A stretch of 64,000 nt of DNA, from positions 744,001 to 808,000 of the forward strand of contig NZ_CP098740.1 of the NCBI RefSeq assembly GCF_026167665.1. Reading direction: 5' to 3'. The position numbers and the translations under genes are program-made. Under the pieces are notes generated by a model. That model saw only the letters and a list, made by a program, of their open reading frames with translations, did not search any database and had not been told where the DNA came from. Position 1 is the first letter of the stretch; each line of letters starts with the position of its first letter. Positions 56,507 to 64,000 of the stretch are shown one piece after another. The stretch comes from Streptomyces drozdowiczii (GTDB taxonomy: Bacteria > Actinomycetota > Actinomycetes > Streptomycetales > Streptomycetaceae).

Positions 56507-57085
56507 CTACCGGGAGGTGATCTCCACGATCGTCCAGTGCCCTTCGCGCAGTCGGGCCGTGACGGAGAGCTGCGCGGCCGCCTTGCTCGCCGCCTTGCCC
56601 TTGCGCTCGTAGACCTGGTCGAGGAAGACCAGCAGGTGGGCGCTGTCGGGCGTCAGCCGGGTGACCCCGGCGCGCACGACGTGGGTGGTGAGGGTGAGCT
56701 TCTGGTCGGCCGACTGCTTCTCGACCTGCCCGAACAGCGCCGCGTACTGCTGGAGCGCCTTGCCCGCGAGGAGCTTCTGCGCGGACGCCTTGGTGGCGGC
56801 GGTGCCGTCGGGGCTGTACGAGAAGACCTTGCCGAGCGCGTCGGTGACCTCACCGGCCACCTGGGCGGTCGCCGCGCTGTCGGTCAGCGCCAGGTTGGAC
56901 GTGGCGGGCGTGTCCCGCAGCTGCCGCCCCGCCACGTACATCACGGCCCCGGCGGCGAGCAGCGCGACGACGAGGACTCCGGCGAGGACGCGCGGCCAGC
57001 GGCGGGCCGGGCGGGTACCGGTGGTTTCGGTGTCCTCGGGCGGCTCGACGGCTGCCTCCGGCTTCTCCTCGACGTCCGTGCTCAT
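56507..57085 (-). CDS. Mce-associated membrane protein (Mam, long form B)
   Basis: 192 residues: charged N-terminus, one helix (WPRVLAGVLVVALLAAGAVMYVA), then VFSYSPDGTAATKAS, LLAGKALQQYAALF, QKLTLTTHVVRAGVTRL. Homologous to the long-form gene at 55127. Its ATG overlaps the stop of the short-form gene upstream (ATGA). Confidence 0.83.
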   Translation of the reverse strand: MSTDVEEKPEAAVEPPEDTETTGTRPARRWPRVLAGVLVVALLAAGAVMYVAGRQLRDTPATSNLALTDSAATAQVAGEVTDALGKVFSYSPDGTAATKASAQKLLAGKALQQYAALFGQVEKQSADQKLTLTTHVVRAGVTRLTPDSAHLLVFLDQVYERKGKAASKAAAQLSVTARLREGHWTIVEITSR

Positions 57086-57603
57086 GCGCCGCTCCCTATG
57101 CCGAGCGCCGTGAGCGCCTTGATCTTCCAGCCGTCCCCGGTCCGGGCGAGCGTGGCCTCGAAGCGTTTGCGCTCGGTGCCCGCCTTGCCGCCGCGCGGGG
57201 TGACCTCGACGTCCACGGTCGCGATCATCAGCGCGGTGCCGGTCCGCTCGTCCAGCTCCGTGAGCGCGGCGTCGGTGACCTTGCCGCGCGCGGTGGCGCC
57301 GGACGCCTTGAGATCGGCGGCGTCCTTCTTACGGGTCCGCTTCAGCTGGTCGTACAGCGGGCCCGTGGCGGACTCCAGCCAGCCGGCCAGGCCCGCGTCC
57401 ACGCTCGTCGCGTCCTTGCCGTCCAGGGTGTTGAGCCGGGCCAGCGCCTGCCGGCCGTCCGCGAGGGCGGCGTCCCTGCTCTTGGCGTAGGCCAGGTCGT
57501 CGTCGCCGCGCGCCTGGGCGTACGACCAGCCGCCCAGGGCGCAGACCAGGGCCGCGATCAGCAGGACCGCCCAGCCGCCGAGGCTTCGCGTACGGGGGTT
57601 CAC
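57082..57603 (-). CDS. Mce-associated membrane protein (Mam, short form A)
   Basis: 173 residues with an N-terminal helix (LGGWAVLLIAALVCALGGWSYA) and an extracytoplasmic domain that includes NTLDGKDATSVDAGLAGW, ALTELDERTGTALMIATV and TGDGWKIKAL. It starts with a 4-bp overlap with the MceF gene, so it is translated as part of the mce operon. Confidence 0.84.
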   Translation of the reverse strand: MNPRTRSLGGWAVLLIAALVCALGGWSYAQARGDDDLAYAKSRDAALADGRQALARLNTLDGKDATSVDAGLAGWLESATGPLYDQLKRTRKKDAADLKASGATARGKVTDAALTELDERTGTALMIATVDVEVTPRGGKAGTERKRFEATLARTGDGWKIKALTALGIGSGA

Positions 57604-58859
57604 TCGCCGTCCTCCTGTCCCAGGCCGAGCAGCCCGGCCATGCCGTGCACCGGTGCCGCGTCCGCCCCGGCGCCGAGTGCTCCGGGCAGCCGGTCGTCCT
57701 TGGCGTCCCCGACGTGCAGCGCACCGGCCTTCGCCGGTTCGGGGAGGGGGCCGCCCTTGGGGGCGTTGGCGCTGCCCCGGACGTCGATGCCGGTGCCGGG
57801 CGAGGCGGCGCAGCGGGCCTTGGTGTTGAGCGCGGGAGCCGGTGAGAGGTCGAGGCCGTTGCGGTAGGTCGTGCCCTCGTAGCCGGCGGTGCAGGGCAGC
57901 GGTTCGAAGAAGGTGACCGACATGCCGAACCGGGCGCCGTCCTCGTCCACCGCGCTGGCCCCGGCCGCCGCGACGGCGGGGAGCTTCACGAGCAGTTCCT
58001 CCAGGCCGCGCTGGCGGGTGACGGCGACGTCGGAGGTGGTGAGGAGGTTGGCGACGACGACCCCGAAGCTGGGTTCGACGTCCCGGAGGAGTCCGCTGAT
58101 CTGGTTCGTCGCGTCGGGGGCGGCGGCGATCAGCTTGCGCAGATCGGTGTCGGACCCCTTCAGCTGGGCGGCCAGTTCCTTGGCGCCGGAGGCGAACCCC
58201 TTGAGCGCTTCGCCCTGTTCGACCTGGGTGCGCAGGACCGTCTTGCCGTCCTCCATCAGCCGGGTGTTGACGGGCAGCGCGTCGTCGGCAGCGTCCACGA
58301 AGTCGCTGCCGGTGTCCAGGAGGACCTGGAGGTCGTCGCCGCGCCCGCTGAACGCGGTGCCGAACTCGTCCACGACGGTGCGCAGGGACTCCAGGTCGAC
58401 CGAGGAGGTGAGGTCGTTGACGCTGGTGAGGACGTTGGTCACGGGCGCCGGGACGGTGGTCTCGGCCTGGTCGATCACCGAGCCGTTCGCGAGGTAGGGG
58501 CCCTCGGTGCGGGTCGGCCGCAGGTCGACGTACTGCTCGCCGACGGCAGAGAGGTTGGCCACGACCGCCTTGAGGTCGTCGGGGATGTCCGGCGCGGACT
58601 TGTTGATCCGCAGCTCGGCCTCGACGCCGTCGTCGGTGAGTTCGATGGGCCCCACGCGGCCGACCGAGACCCCTCGGTAGGTGATGTTGGAGTGGGTGAA
58701 GAGGCCGCCGGTGCGCGGGAGTTGCATCTTGACCGTGTAGTAGTCGCGCATGCCGACGTAATGGCCGAGGTCGGCGTAGCGCACACCGAGGTAGCCGAGC
58801 ACCAGCACGGAGATGACGAGGAAGGCGATGTTCTTGAGCCGGATGGCGAGGGTGATCAT
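57600..58859 (-). CDS. MCE family protein (MceF position)
   Basis: 419 residues. N-terminal membrane helix (IAFLVISVLVLGYLGVRY), then the MlaD/MCE domain (about 35-120) with ITYRGVSVGRVGPIELTDDGVEAELRI, then a long helical/coiled region that forms the periplasmic-side tunnel in Mce complexes, and a Cys-containing C-terminus. Member six of the operon. It should assemble with MceA-E into the lipid-conducting hexamer that delivers lipids or sterols to the YrbE permease and ATPase. Confidence 0.92.
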   Translation of the reverse strand: MITLAIRLKNIAFLVISVLVLGYLGVRYADLGHYVGMRDYYTVKMQLPRTGGLFTHSNITYRGVSVGRVGPIELTDDGVEAELRINKSAPDIPDDLKAVVANLSAVGEQYVDLRPTRTEGPYLANGSVIDQAETTVPAPVTNVLTSVNDLTSSVDLESLRTVVDEFGTAFSGRGDDLQVLLDTGSDFVDAADDALPVNTRLMEDGKTVLRTQVEQGEALKGFASGAKELAAQLKGSDTDLRKLIAAAPDATNQISGLLRDVEPSFGVVVANLLTTSDVAVTRQRGLEELLVKLPAVAAAGASAVDEDGARFGMSVTFFEPLPCTAGYEGTTYRNGLDLSPAPALNTKARCAASPGTGIDVRGSANAPKGGPLPEPAKAGALHVGDAKDDRLPGALGAGADAAPVHGMAGLLGLGQEDGE

Positions 58860-60028
58860 CGGTTGCTCCCCTTCGAGTCCGTGGGCCGGCTCGTCGTCGG
58901 CGCCGAGGTGGCGGGAAGCGGCAGCGGGAGTCCGGCGCCGGCGACCGACGGGGTCTGCGCGGGCGGGGTCTCCGGGTCCGGGTTGTAGGCGGGGATGATC
59001 TGGGTGCCGGGTTCGGCCGTGAGGTCCAGGTACACGTTGAGGTAGTCGCCCTTCACGCCGCGCAGCACCTCGTCCGTGAACGGGTAGGTGAGCAGCACCT
59101 GGAGGGAGTCGGGCAGGTCGTTGCCGGAGTCGGCGAGGGCCTTCAAGGTGGGGGCGAGGGCCTTGAGGTCGGCGATGGTGTCCGCCTTGCTCCGGTTGAT
59201 GGTGGTGACGGCGACGTCGGAGAGGGTGTCCAGGGAGCGGAGCATCGTCATGAGCGATCCGCGCTGCTTCTCCAGGACCTTCATGCCGGGGCTGAGCTTG
59301 GTGAGGACGGTGCCGACCTGCTCCTTGCGTCCGGCGAGGGTGCTGGAGAGCCGGTTGACGCCGTCGAGCGCGGCGGTGATGTCGCCCCGGTGGTCGTCCA
59401 GGTTGGTGACGAGCTTGTCGACCCGGTGGAGCATGGATTTGACCTGGGGTTGCTGCCCGCTCAGGGCCTTGTTGAGTTCGGTGGTGATGGTCTTGAGCTG
59501 CTGGACGCCGCCGCCGTTGAGGAGCATGGACAGGGCGCCGAAGACCTCTTCGACCTCGGGGTTGCGGTTGGTGCGGCTGAGCGGGATGCGGTCGCCGTCG
59601 GCGAGGGTGCCCTTCTCCTTGCCCTTGGCGGGCGGGGCGAGCTGGACGTACTTCTCGCCGAGCAGGCTGGACTGCTCCAGCCGGGCGTAGGCGTTGGCGG
59701 GCAGGTCGATCTTCCCGTTCACCTTCATGGTGACCCGGGCCTGCCAGCCGTCGGGCGCCAGCGAGATCTTGGTGACCCGGCCGACGGCGACGTCGTTGAC
59801 CTTGACCGAGGACTGCGGGGAGAGGCTGAGCACGTCCCCGAAGTCCGCGGTGATCTCGTACGGGTGGTCGCCGAGGTCGGCGCCGCCGGGGAGCGGCAGG
59901 TCCTCAATGCCGGAGAAGTGCGGGGCTCCGCATCCGGTGACGAAGAGGGTGCAGCACAGGCCGAGCGCGACGAGTATCGGTCCGCCTGTGGTGCCGAGGT
60001 CCGCGGGTCTGCGCGGTCGCCGGTTCAT
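58856..60028 (-). CDS. MCE family lipoprotein (MceE position)
   Basis: 390 residues. Lipobox LFVTGCGAP near residue 33 marks a lipoprotein, as in mycobacterial MceE/LprK. MCE domain SSVKVNDVAVGRVTKISLA follows, then a long alpha-helical region and a Pro-rich C-terminus (PDPETPPAQTPS). Starts with a 4-bp overlap with the MceD stop. Confidence 0.92.
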   Translation of the reverse strand: MNRRPRRPADLGTTGGPILVALGLCCTLFVTGCGAPHFSGIEDLPLPGGADLGDHPYEITADFGDVLSLSPQSSVKVNDVAVGRVTKISLAPDGWQARVTMKVNGKIDLPANAYARLEQSSLLGEKYVQLAPPAKGKEKGTLADGDRIPLSRTNRNPEVEEVFGALSMLLNGGGVQQLKTITTELNKALSGQQPQVKSMLHRVDKLVTNLDDHRGDITAALDGVNRLSSTLAGRKEQVGTVLTKLSPGMKVLEKQRGSLMTMLRSLDTLSDVAVTTINRSKADTIADLKALAPTLKALADSGNDLPDSLQVLLTYPFTDEVLRGVKGDYLNVYLDLTAEPGTQIIPAYNPDPETPPAQTPSVAGAGLPLPLPATSAPTTSRPTDSKGSNR

Positions 60029-61137
60029 CGGTTCGCCCCCTTCGTGTCCTTGGCGTCCTTCGGGGTGCCGTAGACCGTGCCCACGGCCGGGAGCGGCAGG
60101 GCGGGCAGCACCTTCTGCCGTTCGGCGTCCACCGGGGAGAGTCCCTGGAGGGTGAGGGAGGAATCGAGGAGCGGGCCGCCCATGCTCAGCTCGTTGAGGT
60201 TGGTCCGGCCGTTGAGGGTGCGGTGCTCGGGGTCGTAGGCGTTGAGGACGTTGCCCGCCGAGAGCGGCAGGACGTCCATCGACTCGGCCAGCGAGGCGCG
60301 TTGGTCGACGAGGGCCTGGGTGATCGGCACGAGGGCGTCCACGTTCTTCTTGAGTTCGCCCCGGTTGTCCTTGATGAAGGTCTTGACCTGGCCGAGCGCG
60401 GTACCGAGTTCCTTGAGGGCCGCGCCGAGGTTCTTCTTGTCGTCGGCGAGGAAGCCGGTGACGGAGTTCAGCTGCTGCTCGGCGGCGCGGACGTTGCCGT
60501 CGTTGTCCTTGAGCATGGTGGTGAAGGTCTGGAGGTAGGACAGCGTGTCGAAGAGGTTGCCGCTCGACTTGTCCAGGGTCTTGGTGGCCTTGCCGAACTG
60601 CTCGATGGAGTCGCCGATGTCCTTGCCGTTGCCCTTGAGGTTCTTGGCCCCGGTGTCCAGGAGCCCGGCGAAGGCGCCTTCGGCGTTGGCCCCGTCGGGG
60701 CCGAGAGCGGTGGAGAGTTCGGTGATGGAGGCGTAGAGCTGGTCGACCTCCACCGGGACCGCGTTGTTGTCCGCGGGGAGCTGGGCCCCGTCCTGCATGG
60801 CCGCTCCCCCGGTGTAGGCGGGGGCGAGCTGGACGTACCGGTCGGCGACCAGGCTGGGGGCGACGACGACGGCGTGCGCGTCCTTGGGGACCTGGATGCC
60901 CTTGTCGATGTGCAGGACGACCTTGACGTCCTTGCCGCGCGGTTCGACGGACTCCACGCGGCCCACGCGTACGCCGAGTATGCGCAGGTCGGACCCGGCG
61001 TAGACGCCGGTGACCTGGTCGAAGTAGGCGGTGACGGTGGTGCCGCCCTGCTCCTCCAGGGCCGAGACCCCGGAGGTGGCGGCGACGGCCACGACGACGA
61101 GGCCGGCGCCGATGCCGATGACGCGGGTGAGTCTCAT
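60025..61137 (-). CDS. MCE family protein (MceD position)
   Basis: 370 residues. N-terminal helix (IGIGAGLVVVAVAATSG), MCE domain with YAGSDLRILGVRVGRVESVEPRG (about 48-70), long helical region, Pro-rich tail. One-base gap after the MceC stop. Same role as its neighbours in the Mce channel. Confidence 0.92.
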   Translation of the reverse strand: MRLTRVIGIGAGLVVVAVAATSGVSALEEQGGTTVTAYFDQVTGVYAGSDLRILGVRVGRVESVEPRGKDVKVVLHIDKGIQVPKDAHAVVVAPSLVADRYVQLAPAYTGGAAMQDGAQLPADNNAVPVEVDQLYASITELSTALGPDGANAEGAFAGLLDTGAKNLKGNGKDIGDSIEQFGKATKTLDKSSGNLFDTLSYLQTFTTMLKDNDGNVRAAEQQLNSVTGFLADDKKNLGAALKELGTALGQVKTFIKDNRGELKKNVDALVPITQALVDQRASLAESMDVLPLSAGNVLNAYDPEHRTLNGRTNLNELSMGGPLLDSSLTLQGLSPVDAERQKVLPALPLPAVGTVYGTPKDAKDTKGANR

Positions 61138-61138
61138 C

Positions 61139-62164
61139 TCAGTGCCCGCCTTCCTGCTTCGGCGGCATGCAGCCGGTCGCCGGGGGTGTGTTCGCGGGCA
61201 GGTAGTTCTTCGGGACGACCCCGCAGACGTAGTTGTCGAACCAGCGGCCGTTGCCGAGGGTGTTGCCGACGAGCCGGTTGTAGGAGCCGGCGAGCGCGAG
61301 GACCTGGTCGAGGCTCTTGCGGTTCTTCTTGAGCACCTCGGTGACCCGGCCGAGCGCCTTGAGGGTCGGCTTCAGCTGCTTGTTGTTGTCGGAGACGAGA
61401 CCGGTGAGCTGGGTGCCCAGGTCGCGGGTGCCGGTGAGCAGCAGGTGGATGGAGTCGCGGCGGGCCTGGATCTCGCCGAGGAGCAGGTTGCCGTCGTCCA
61501 GGAGGGTTTCGAAGCCGCTCTTCTTGTTGGCGAGGGTCTTGGTGAGCTGCTTGCTGCCCTTGAGCAGGGTCGCCAGCTGTGCGTCGCGTTCGGAGACGGT
61601 CTTCGACAGCGCGGAGAGCCCCTTGGCGGCGCTCTTCACGTCGGGCGGGGAGTCCTTGAAGGTGGCGGAGATCGTCTCGAAGCTCTTGGCGAGCTGCTTG
61701 GTGTCGATCTCCCCGATGGTCTCGCCCAGTCCGTTGAACGCCTGGGTGACGTCGTACGGGGAGGTGGTGCGGGAGGCGGTGATGCGCTCGTCCGGGTCCT
61801 GCGGGGCGTCGCCGAGCGGGTCGACGGCGAGGTATTTCTCGCCGAGGAGCGTCTTGATGGCGATGCCGACGGTGCTGGCGTTGCCGATCCAGGCGTCCTT
61901 GACCTTGAAGGTGACCTTCACCTTGGCGCCGTCCAGGGAGACGCCGGTGACCTTGCCGACCTTGACGCCGGCGATGCGGACCTCGTCGCCCTCGCCGAGT
62001 CCGGCGGACTCGGTGAAGTCGGCGGTGTAGGTGGTGCCGCCGCCGATGAAGGGGAGCGAGTCGGCCCGGTAGGCGCCGAATCCGATCAGGGCGAGCAGGA
62101 GCAGGCCCACGATGCCGACGGCGACGGGGTTGCGGTGGCGTATCGGCTTGATCATGACAGGCAC
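61139..62164 (-). CDS. MCE family protein (MceC position)
   Basis: 341 residues. N-terminal helix (VAVGIVGLLLLALIGFGAY), MCE domain with GLGEGDEVRIAGVKVGKVTGVSLDG, followed by the helical tunnel region; C-terminal Cys pair (NYVCGVVPKNY and GCMPPK). It overlaps the MceB stop by 13 bp. Confidence 0.92.
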   Translation of the reverse strand: MPVMIKPIRHRNPVAVGIVGLLLLALIGFGAYRADSLPFIGGGTTYTADFTESAGLGEGDEVRIAGVKVGKVTGVSLDGAKVKVTFKVKDAWIGNASTVGIAIKTLLGEKYLAVDPLGDAPQDPDERITASRTTSPYDVTQAFNGLGETIGEIDTKQLAKSFETISATFKDSPPDVKSAAKGLSALSKTVSERDAQLATLLKGSKQLTKTLANKKSGFETLLDDGNLLLGEIQARRDSIHLLLTGTRDLGTQLTGLVSDNNKQLKPTLKALGRVTEVLKKNRKSLDQVLALAGSYNRLVGNTLGNGRWFDNYVCGVVPKNYLPANTPPATGCMPPKQEGGH

Positions 62165-63183
62165 CTCGGCTGGGTGATCTCGATGCCGGTCGGCGGGGTG
62201 CTGCCGTCGCTCGTCGTCACGCCGCTGACCCTGGCCTCGCAGAGGTAGAGGTTGAGCCAGGAGCCGTACGAGGTGAGGCGGCTGATGGCCGCCATCTTGG
62301 CCGGGGTCTTCTCGAGGAAGTTCTCGATCTTCGGGGTGTTGTCGGCCAGGTTCCCGGAGAGACGGCCGAGCTGCTTGATGTCGTCCTTGAGGGGTTTGCG
62401 GCCGTCCTCGAAGAGGTCCGCGGTGACCGTGGTGAGCGCGCCCATCGCGGTGACGGCCTCACCGAGGGGCTTGCGGTCGCCCGCGAAGCCGGTGACGAGG
62501 GCCTGGAGGGTGTCGACCAGGTCGTTGAAGCCGGCTTCCCGGTCGTTGACGGTCTTCAGGACCGAGTTGAGGTTCTTGATCACCTCACCGATCACCTTGT
62601 CCTTGGCGGCGACCGTGCCGGTCAGCGAGCCGACGTGCTGGAGGATCGAGTCGACGGTGCCGCCCTCGCCCTGGAGCACCTGCACGATGGAGCCGGCCAG
62701 CTCGTTGACGTCGGGCGGCGAGAGCCCTTCGAAGAGGGGCTGGAAGCCGTTGAAGAGCTGGGTGAGGTCGAGCGCCGGGGTGGTCCGCGACAGCGGGATG
62801 GTGGAGCCCGGGGCGAAGCTCTCGCCGACGGGGCCCGCGCCCTGGTCCAGGTCGATGTAGCGCTGGCCGACCATGTTGAGGTACTTGATCGACGCGGTCA
62901 CGGAGGCCGGCAGCTTCTTGCTCTTGCGGACGCTGAAGCGGACCTCGGCGACCCGGCGGTCCGCGACCTTCACGGACTCGACCTGGCCGACCTTGACGCC
63001 GGCCACGCGGACGCTGTCACCGACGATGAGCCCGGTGGCGTCGGTGAACCGGGCCTTGTACGAACGGGTCTCGCCCACACCGGTGTTGGCGATGGACAGG
63101 GCCAGGACCGTGGTGGCCAGGCTCGTCACCACGATGAAGACGATCGATTTCGCGAGCGGTCCCGCGAGGGAGCGGCGCTTCAC
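62152..63183 (-). CDS. MCE family protein (MceB position)
   Basis: 343 residues from GTG 63183, whose GTGA overlaps the stop of MceA. N-terminal helix (SIVFIVVTSLATTVLALSIA), MCE domain with GLIVGDSVRVAGVKVGQVESV, then the helical region. The upstream in-frame codons to 63237 overlap MceA and are unlikely to be used. Confidence 0.92.
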   Translation of the reverse strand: MKRRSLAGPLAKSIVFIVVTSLATTVLALSIANTGVGETRSYKARFTDATGLIVGDSVRVAGVKVGQVESVKVADRRVAEVRFSVRKSKKLPASVTASIKYLNMVGQRYIDLDQGAGPVGESFAPGSTIPLSRTTPALDLTQLFNGFQPLFEGLSPPDVNELAGSIVQVLQGEGGTVDSILQHVGSLTGTVAAKDKVIGEVIKNLNSVLKTVNDREAGFNDLVDTLQALVTGFAGDRKPLGEAVTAMGALTTVTADLFEDGRKPLKDDIKQLGRLSGNLADNTPKIENFLEKTPAKMAAISRLTSYGSWLNLYLCEARVSGVTTSDGSTPPTGIEITQPRCLS

Positions 63184-64000
63184 TTGAGCTTCACCTCCAC
63201 ACCGCGGAAGGCCGGGCCGATGAGCACGCTGCTCCACTCGGGCAGGGCCTGCGGCCGGACTTTCAGGGAGGGAGCCACCAGCTCGTTGACGAGCCGGCTC
63301 TCCTGCGGCGAGTTGGGCATGCCCAGCGACGGGTCGGCCGCCGGGACCTCGACCGGCGTGGCCGGGTCCGGGTCGGCCGGGGCGGTGTCGGCGGCGGTCC
63401 TGGCGTCGGCAGTGGGCACGGTCTGGCCGACGTAGGGGATGGAGTAGCAGTGCGGTCCGCCGGTGGCGTTGTACACCGGGGTGTCCTGGCCGGCGACGTA
63501 CTTCCCCTTGGAGGGAACGGTCTTGAGCGTGACGTGCAGGCCCGGCTGGTCGGTGCCCTTGCCGAGCGCCTTGTCCATGGCCGGGACGAAGTTGGCCACG
63601 GTGCGCAGGGTGCAGGGGAACTCCGAGGAGTACTTCGCCAGGGTCTCCAGGGTGGGCCTGCCGCTGGCGGCGAGCCGGATGAGGTTGTCCTTATTCCGCT
63701 GGAGGAAGGCGGTGACGTCGCGGGCGGACGCGGTGGTGGAGCCGTACACGTTGGCGAGGTTCGCCTGCTGTTCGGCGAGGGTGCCGCTGGTGGTGGTGAA
63801 GTCGGTGAGGGCGTCCAGGACGTCGGGGGCGGAGTCCGCGTAGAGCCGGCTCACCTTGACGAGTTCCTTGATGTCCTCGTTGAGCGTGGGGAGTTGGGGG
63901 TTGAACCTCTGGAGGTGGGCGTCCAGCTTCACGAGGGTGTCGCCCAGCTTCTCGCCCCGGCCCTCCAGTGCGGTGGAGACCGCGTTGAGGGTGGCGGACA
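63180..64000 (-). CDS. MCE family protein (MceA position), 5' end outside the window
   Basis: The last 273 or so residues of the first Mce gene; the N-terminus, helix and MCE domain lie beyond 64000. Visible are the helical tunnel region (GRGEKLGDTLVKLDAHLQRF, TLNEDIKELVKVSRLYADSAPDVLDAL) and a C-terminus with Cys pairs (FPCTLRTV, PHCYSIP). The YrbE permease genes would be expected upstream, outside the window. Confidence 0.9.
   Translation of the reverse strand, partial: SATLNAVSTALEGRGEKLGDTLVKLDAHLQRFNPQLPTLNEDIKELVKVSRLYADSAPDVLDALTDFTTTSGTLAEQQANLANVYGSTTASARDVTAFLQRNKDNLIRLAASGRPTLETLAKYSSEFPCTLRTVANFVPAMDKALGKGTDQPGLHVTLKTVPSKGKYVAGQDTPVYNATGGPHCYSIPYVGQTVPTADARTAADTAPADPDPATPVEVPAADPSLGMPNSPQESRLVNELVAPSLKVRPQALPEWSSVLIGPAFRGVEVKLK

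Noticed and set aside
1..64000. CRISPR arrays, tRNA or rRNA genes
   Set aside because: No regularly spaced repeats with unique spacers, and no cloverleaf with CCA-type acceptor or rRNA signature was seen.

Overview
The window is about 72% G+C with coding bias typical of the genus. It carries an SsgA-like sporulation protein, a WhiB-family protein, an mce operon and many GTG/TTG starts. All of this points to a Streptomyces chromosome, probably a non-telomeric accessory-rich stretch. I see no tRNA, rRNA or CRISPR array. About 50 genes are supported.

Layout. (1) 1-6564, minus strand: a compact operon for a CDP-alcohol-derived cell-surface molecule. It has a large CDP-alcohol phosphotransferase with a DUF5941-like tail, a nucleotidyltransferase, a glycerol-1-phosphate-dehydrogenase-like enzyme, a second CDP-alcohol phosphotransferase and a family-2 glycosyltransferase. 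An intrinsic terminator follows, then an ABC-2 exporter (permease plus ATPase, cut by the window edge). (2) 6.9-16.4 kb: a cation-diffusion-facilitator exporter with an apparent frameshift in its His-rich N-terminus, a GNAT acetyltransferase, isopentenyl-diphosphate isomerase, an RsbW-like ATPase, an HdeD-like protein, enoyl-CoA hydratase, a DJ-1/PfpI pair, an SCO6745-family protein and Tex. (3) 16.5-24.7 kb: an amidohydrolase under a GntR/FCD regulator with two operator-like sites, an ABC-F ATPase, a D-amino-acid-oxidase-like enzyme, a BCCT transporter and an M14 carboxypeptidase. A 46-bp perfect palindrome lies between the convergent oxidase and transporter genes.

(4) 24782-28693: an IS630-type mobile element with 32-bp inverted ends. 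It carries a MerR regulator, an MFS exporter and an alpha/beta hydrolase as cargo. It sits between the M14 gene and a LacI-family gene. (5) 28.7-32.4 kb: LacI regulator, MpaB-like oxygenase, TPR protein, a second MerR regulator. (6) 32.4-38.2 kb, minus strand: a fatty-acid/acyl-CoA degradation operon (CoA transferase, acyl-CoA dehydrogenase, thiolase, FadB-like). (7) 38.4-46.9 kb: enoyl-reductase-like protein, endonuclease V, YciI protein, SsgA-like protein, a second ABC-F protein behind a long leader, an acyl-ACP desaturase behind a nested palindrome, a GH46 chitosanase and a GMC oxidoreductase. (8) 47-54 kb: WhiB-like protein, an SNF2-type helicase with an HhH region, a two-domain laccase, a DUF3533-like membrane protein coupled to a LigD-type polymerase domain, and a divergent LigC-type ligase. 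(9) 53.9-64 kb, minus strand: an mce operon (MceA, partial, to MceF), four Mce-associated membrane proteins arranged as a duplicated two-gene unit, and a secreted lytic transglycosylase.

The most interesting signals are the cargo-bearing IS630-type element with its MerR-style promoter, the CDP-alcohol/glycerol-1-phosphate operon (one transferase lacks the last motif aspartate), the operator-like palindromes upstream of the desaturase, GntR and SCO6745-family genes, and the A-B-A-B duplication of Mce-associated proteins.
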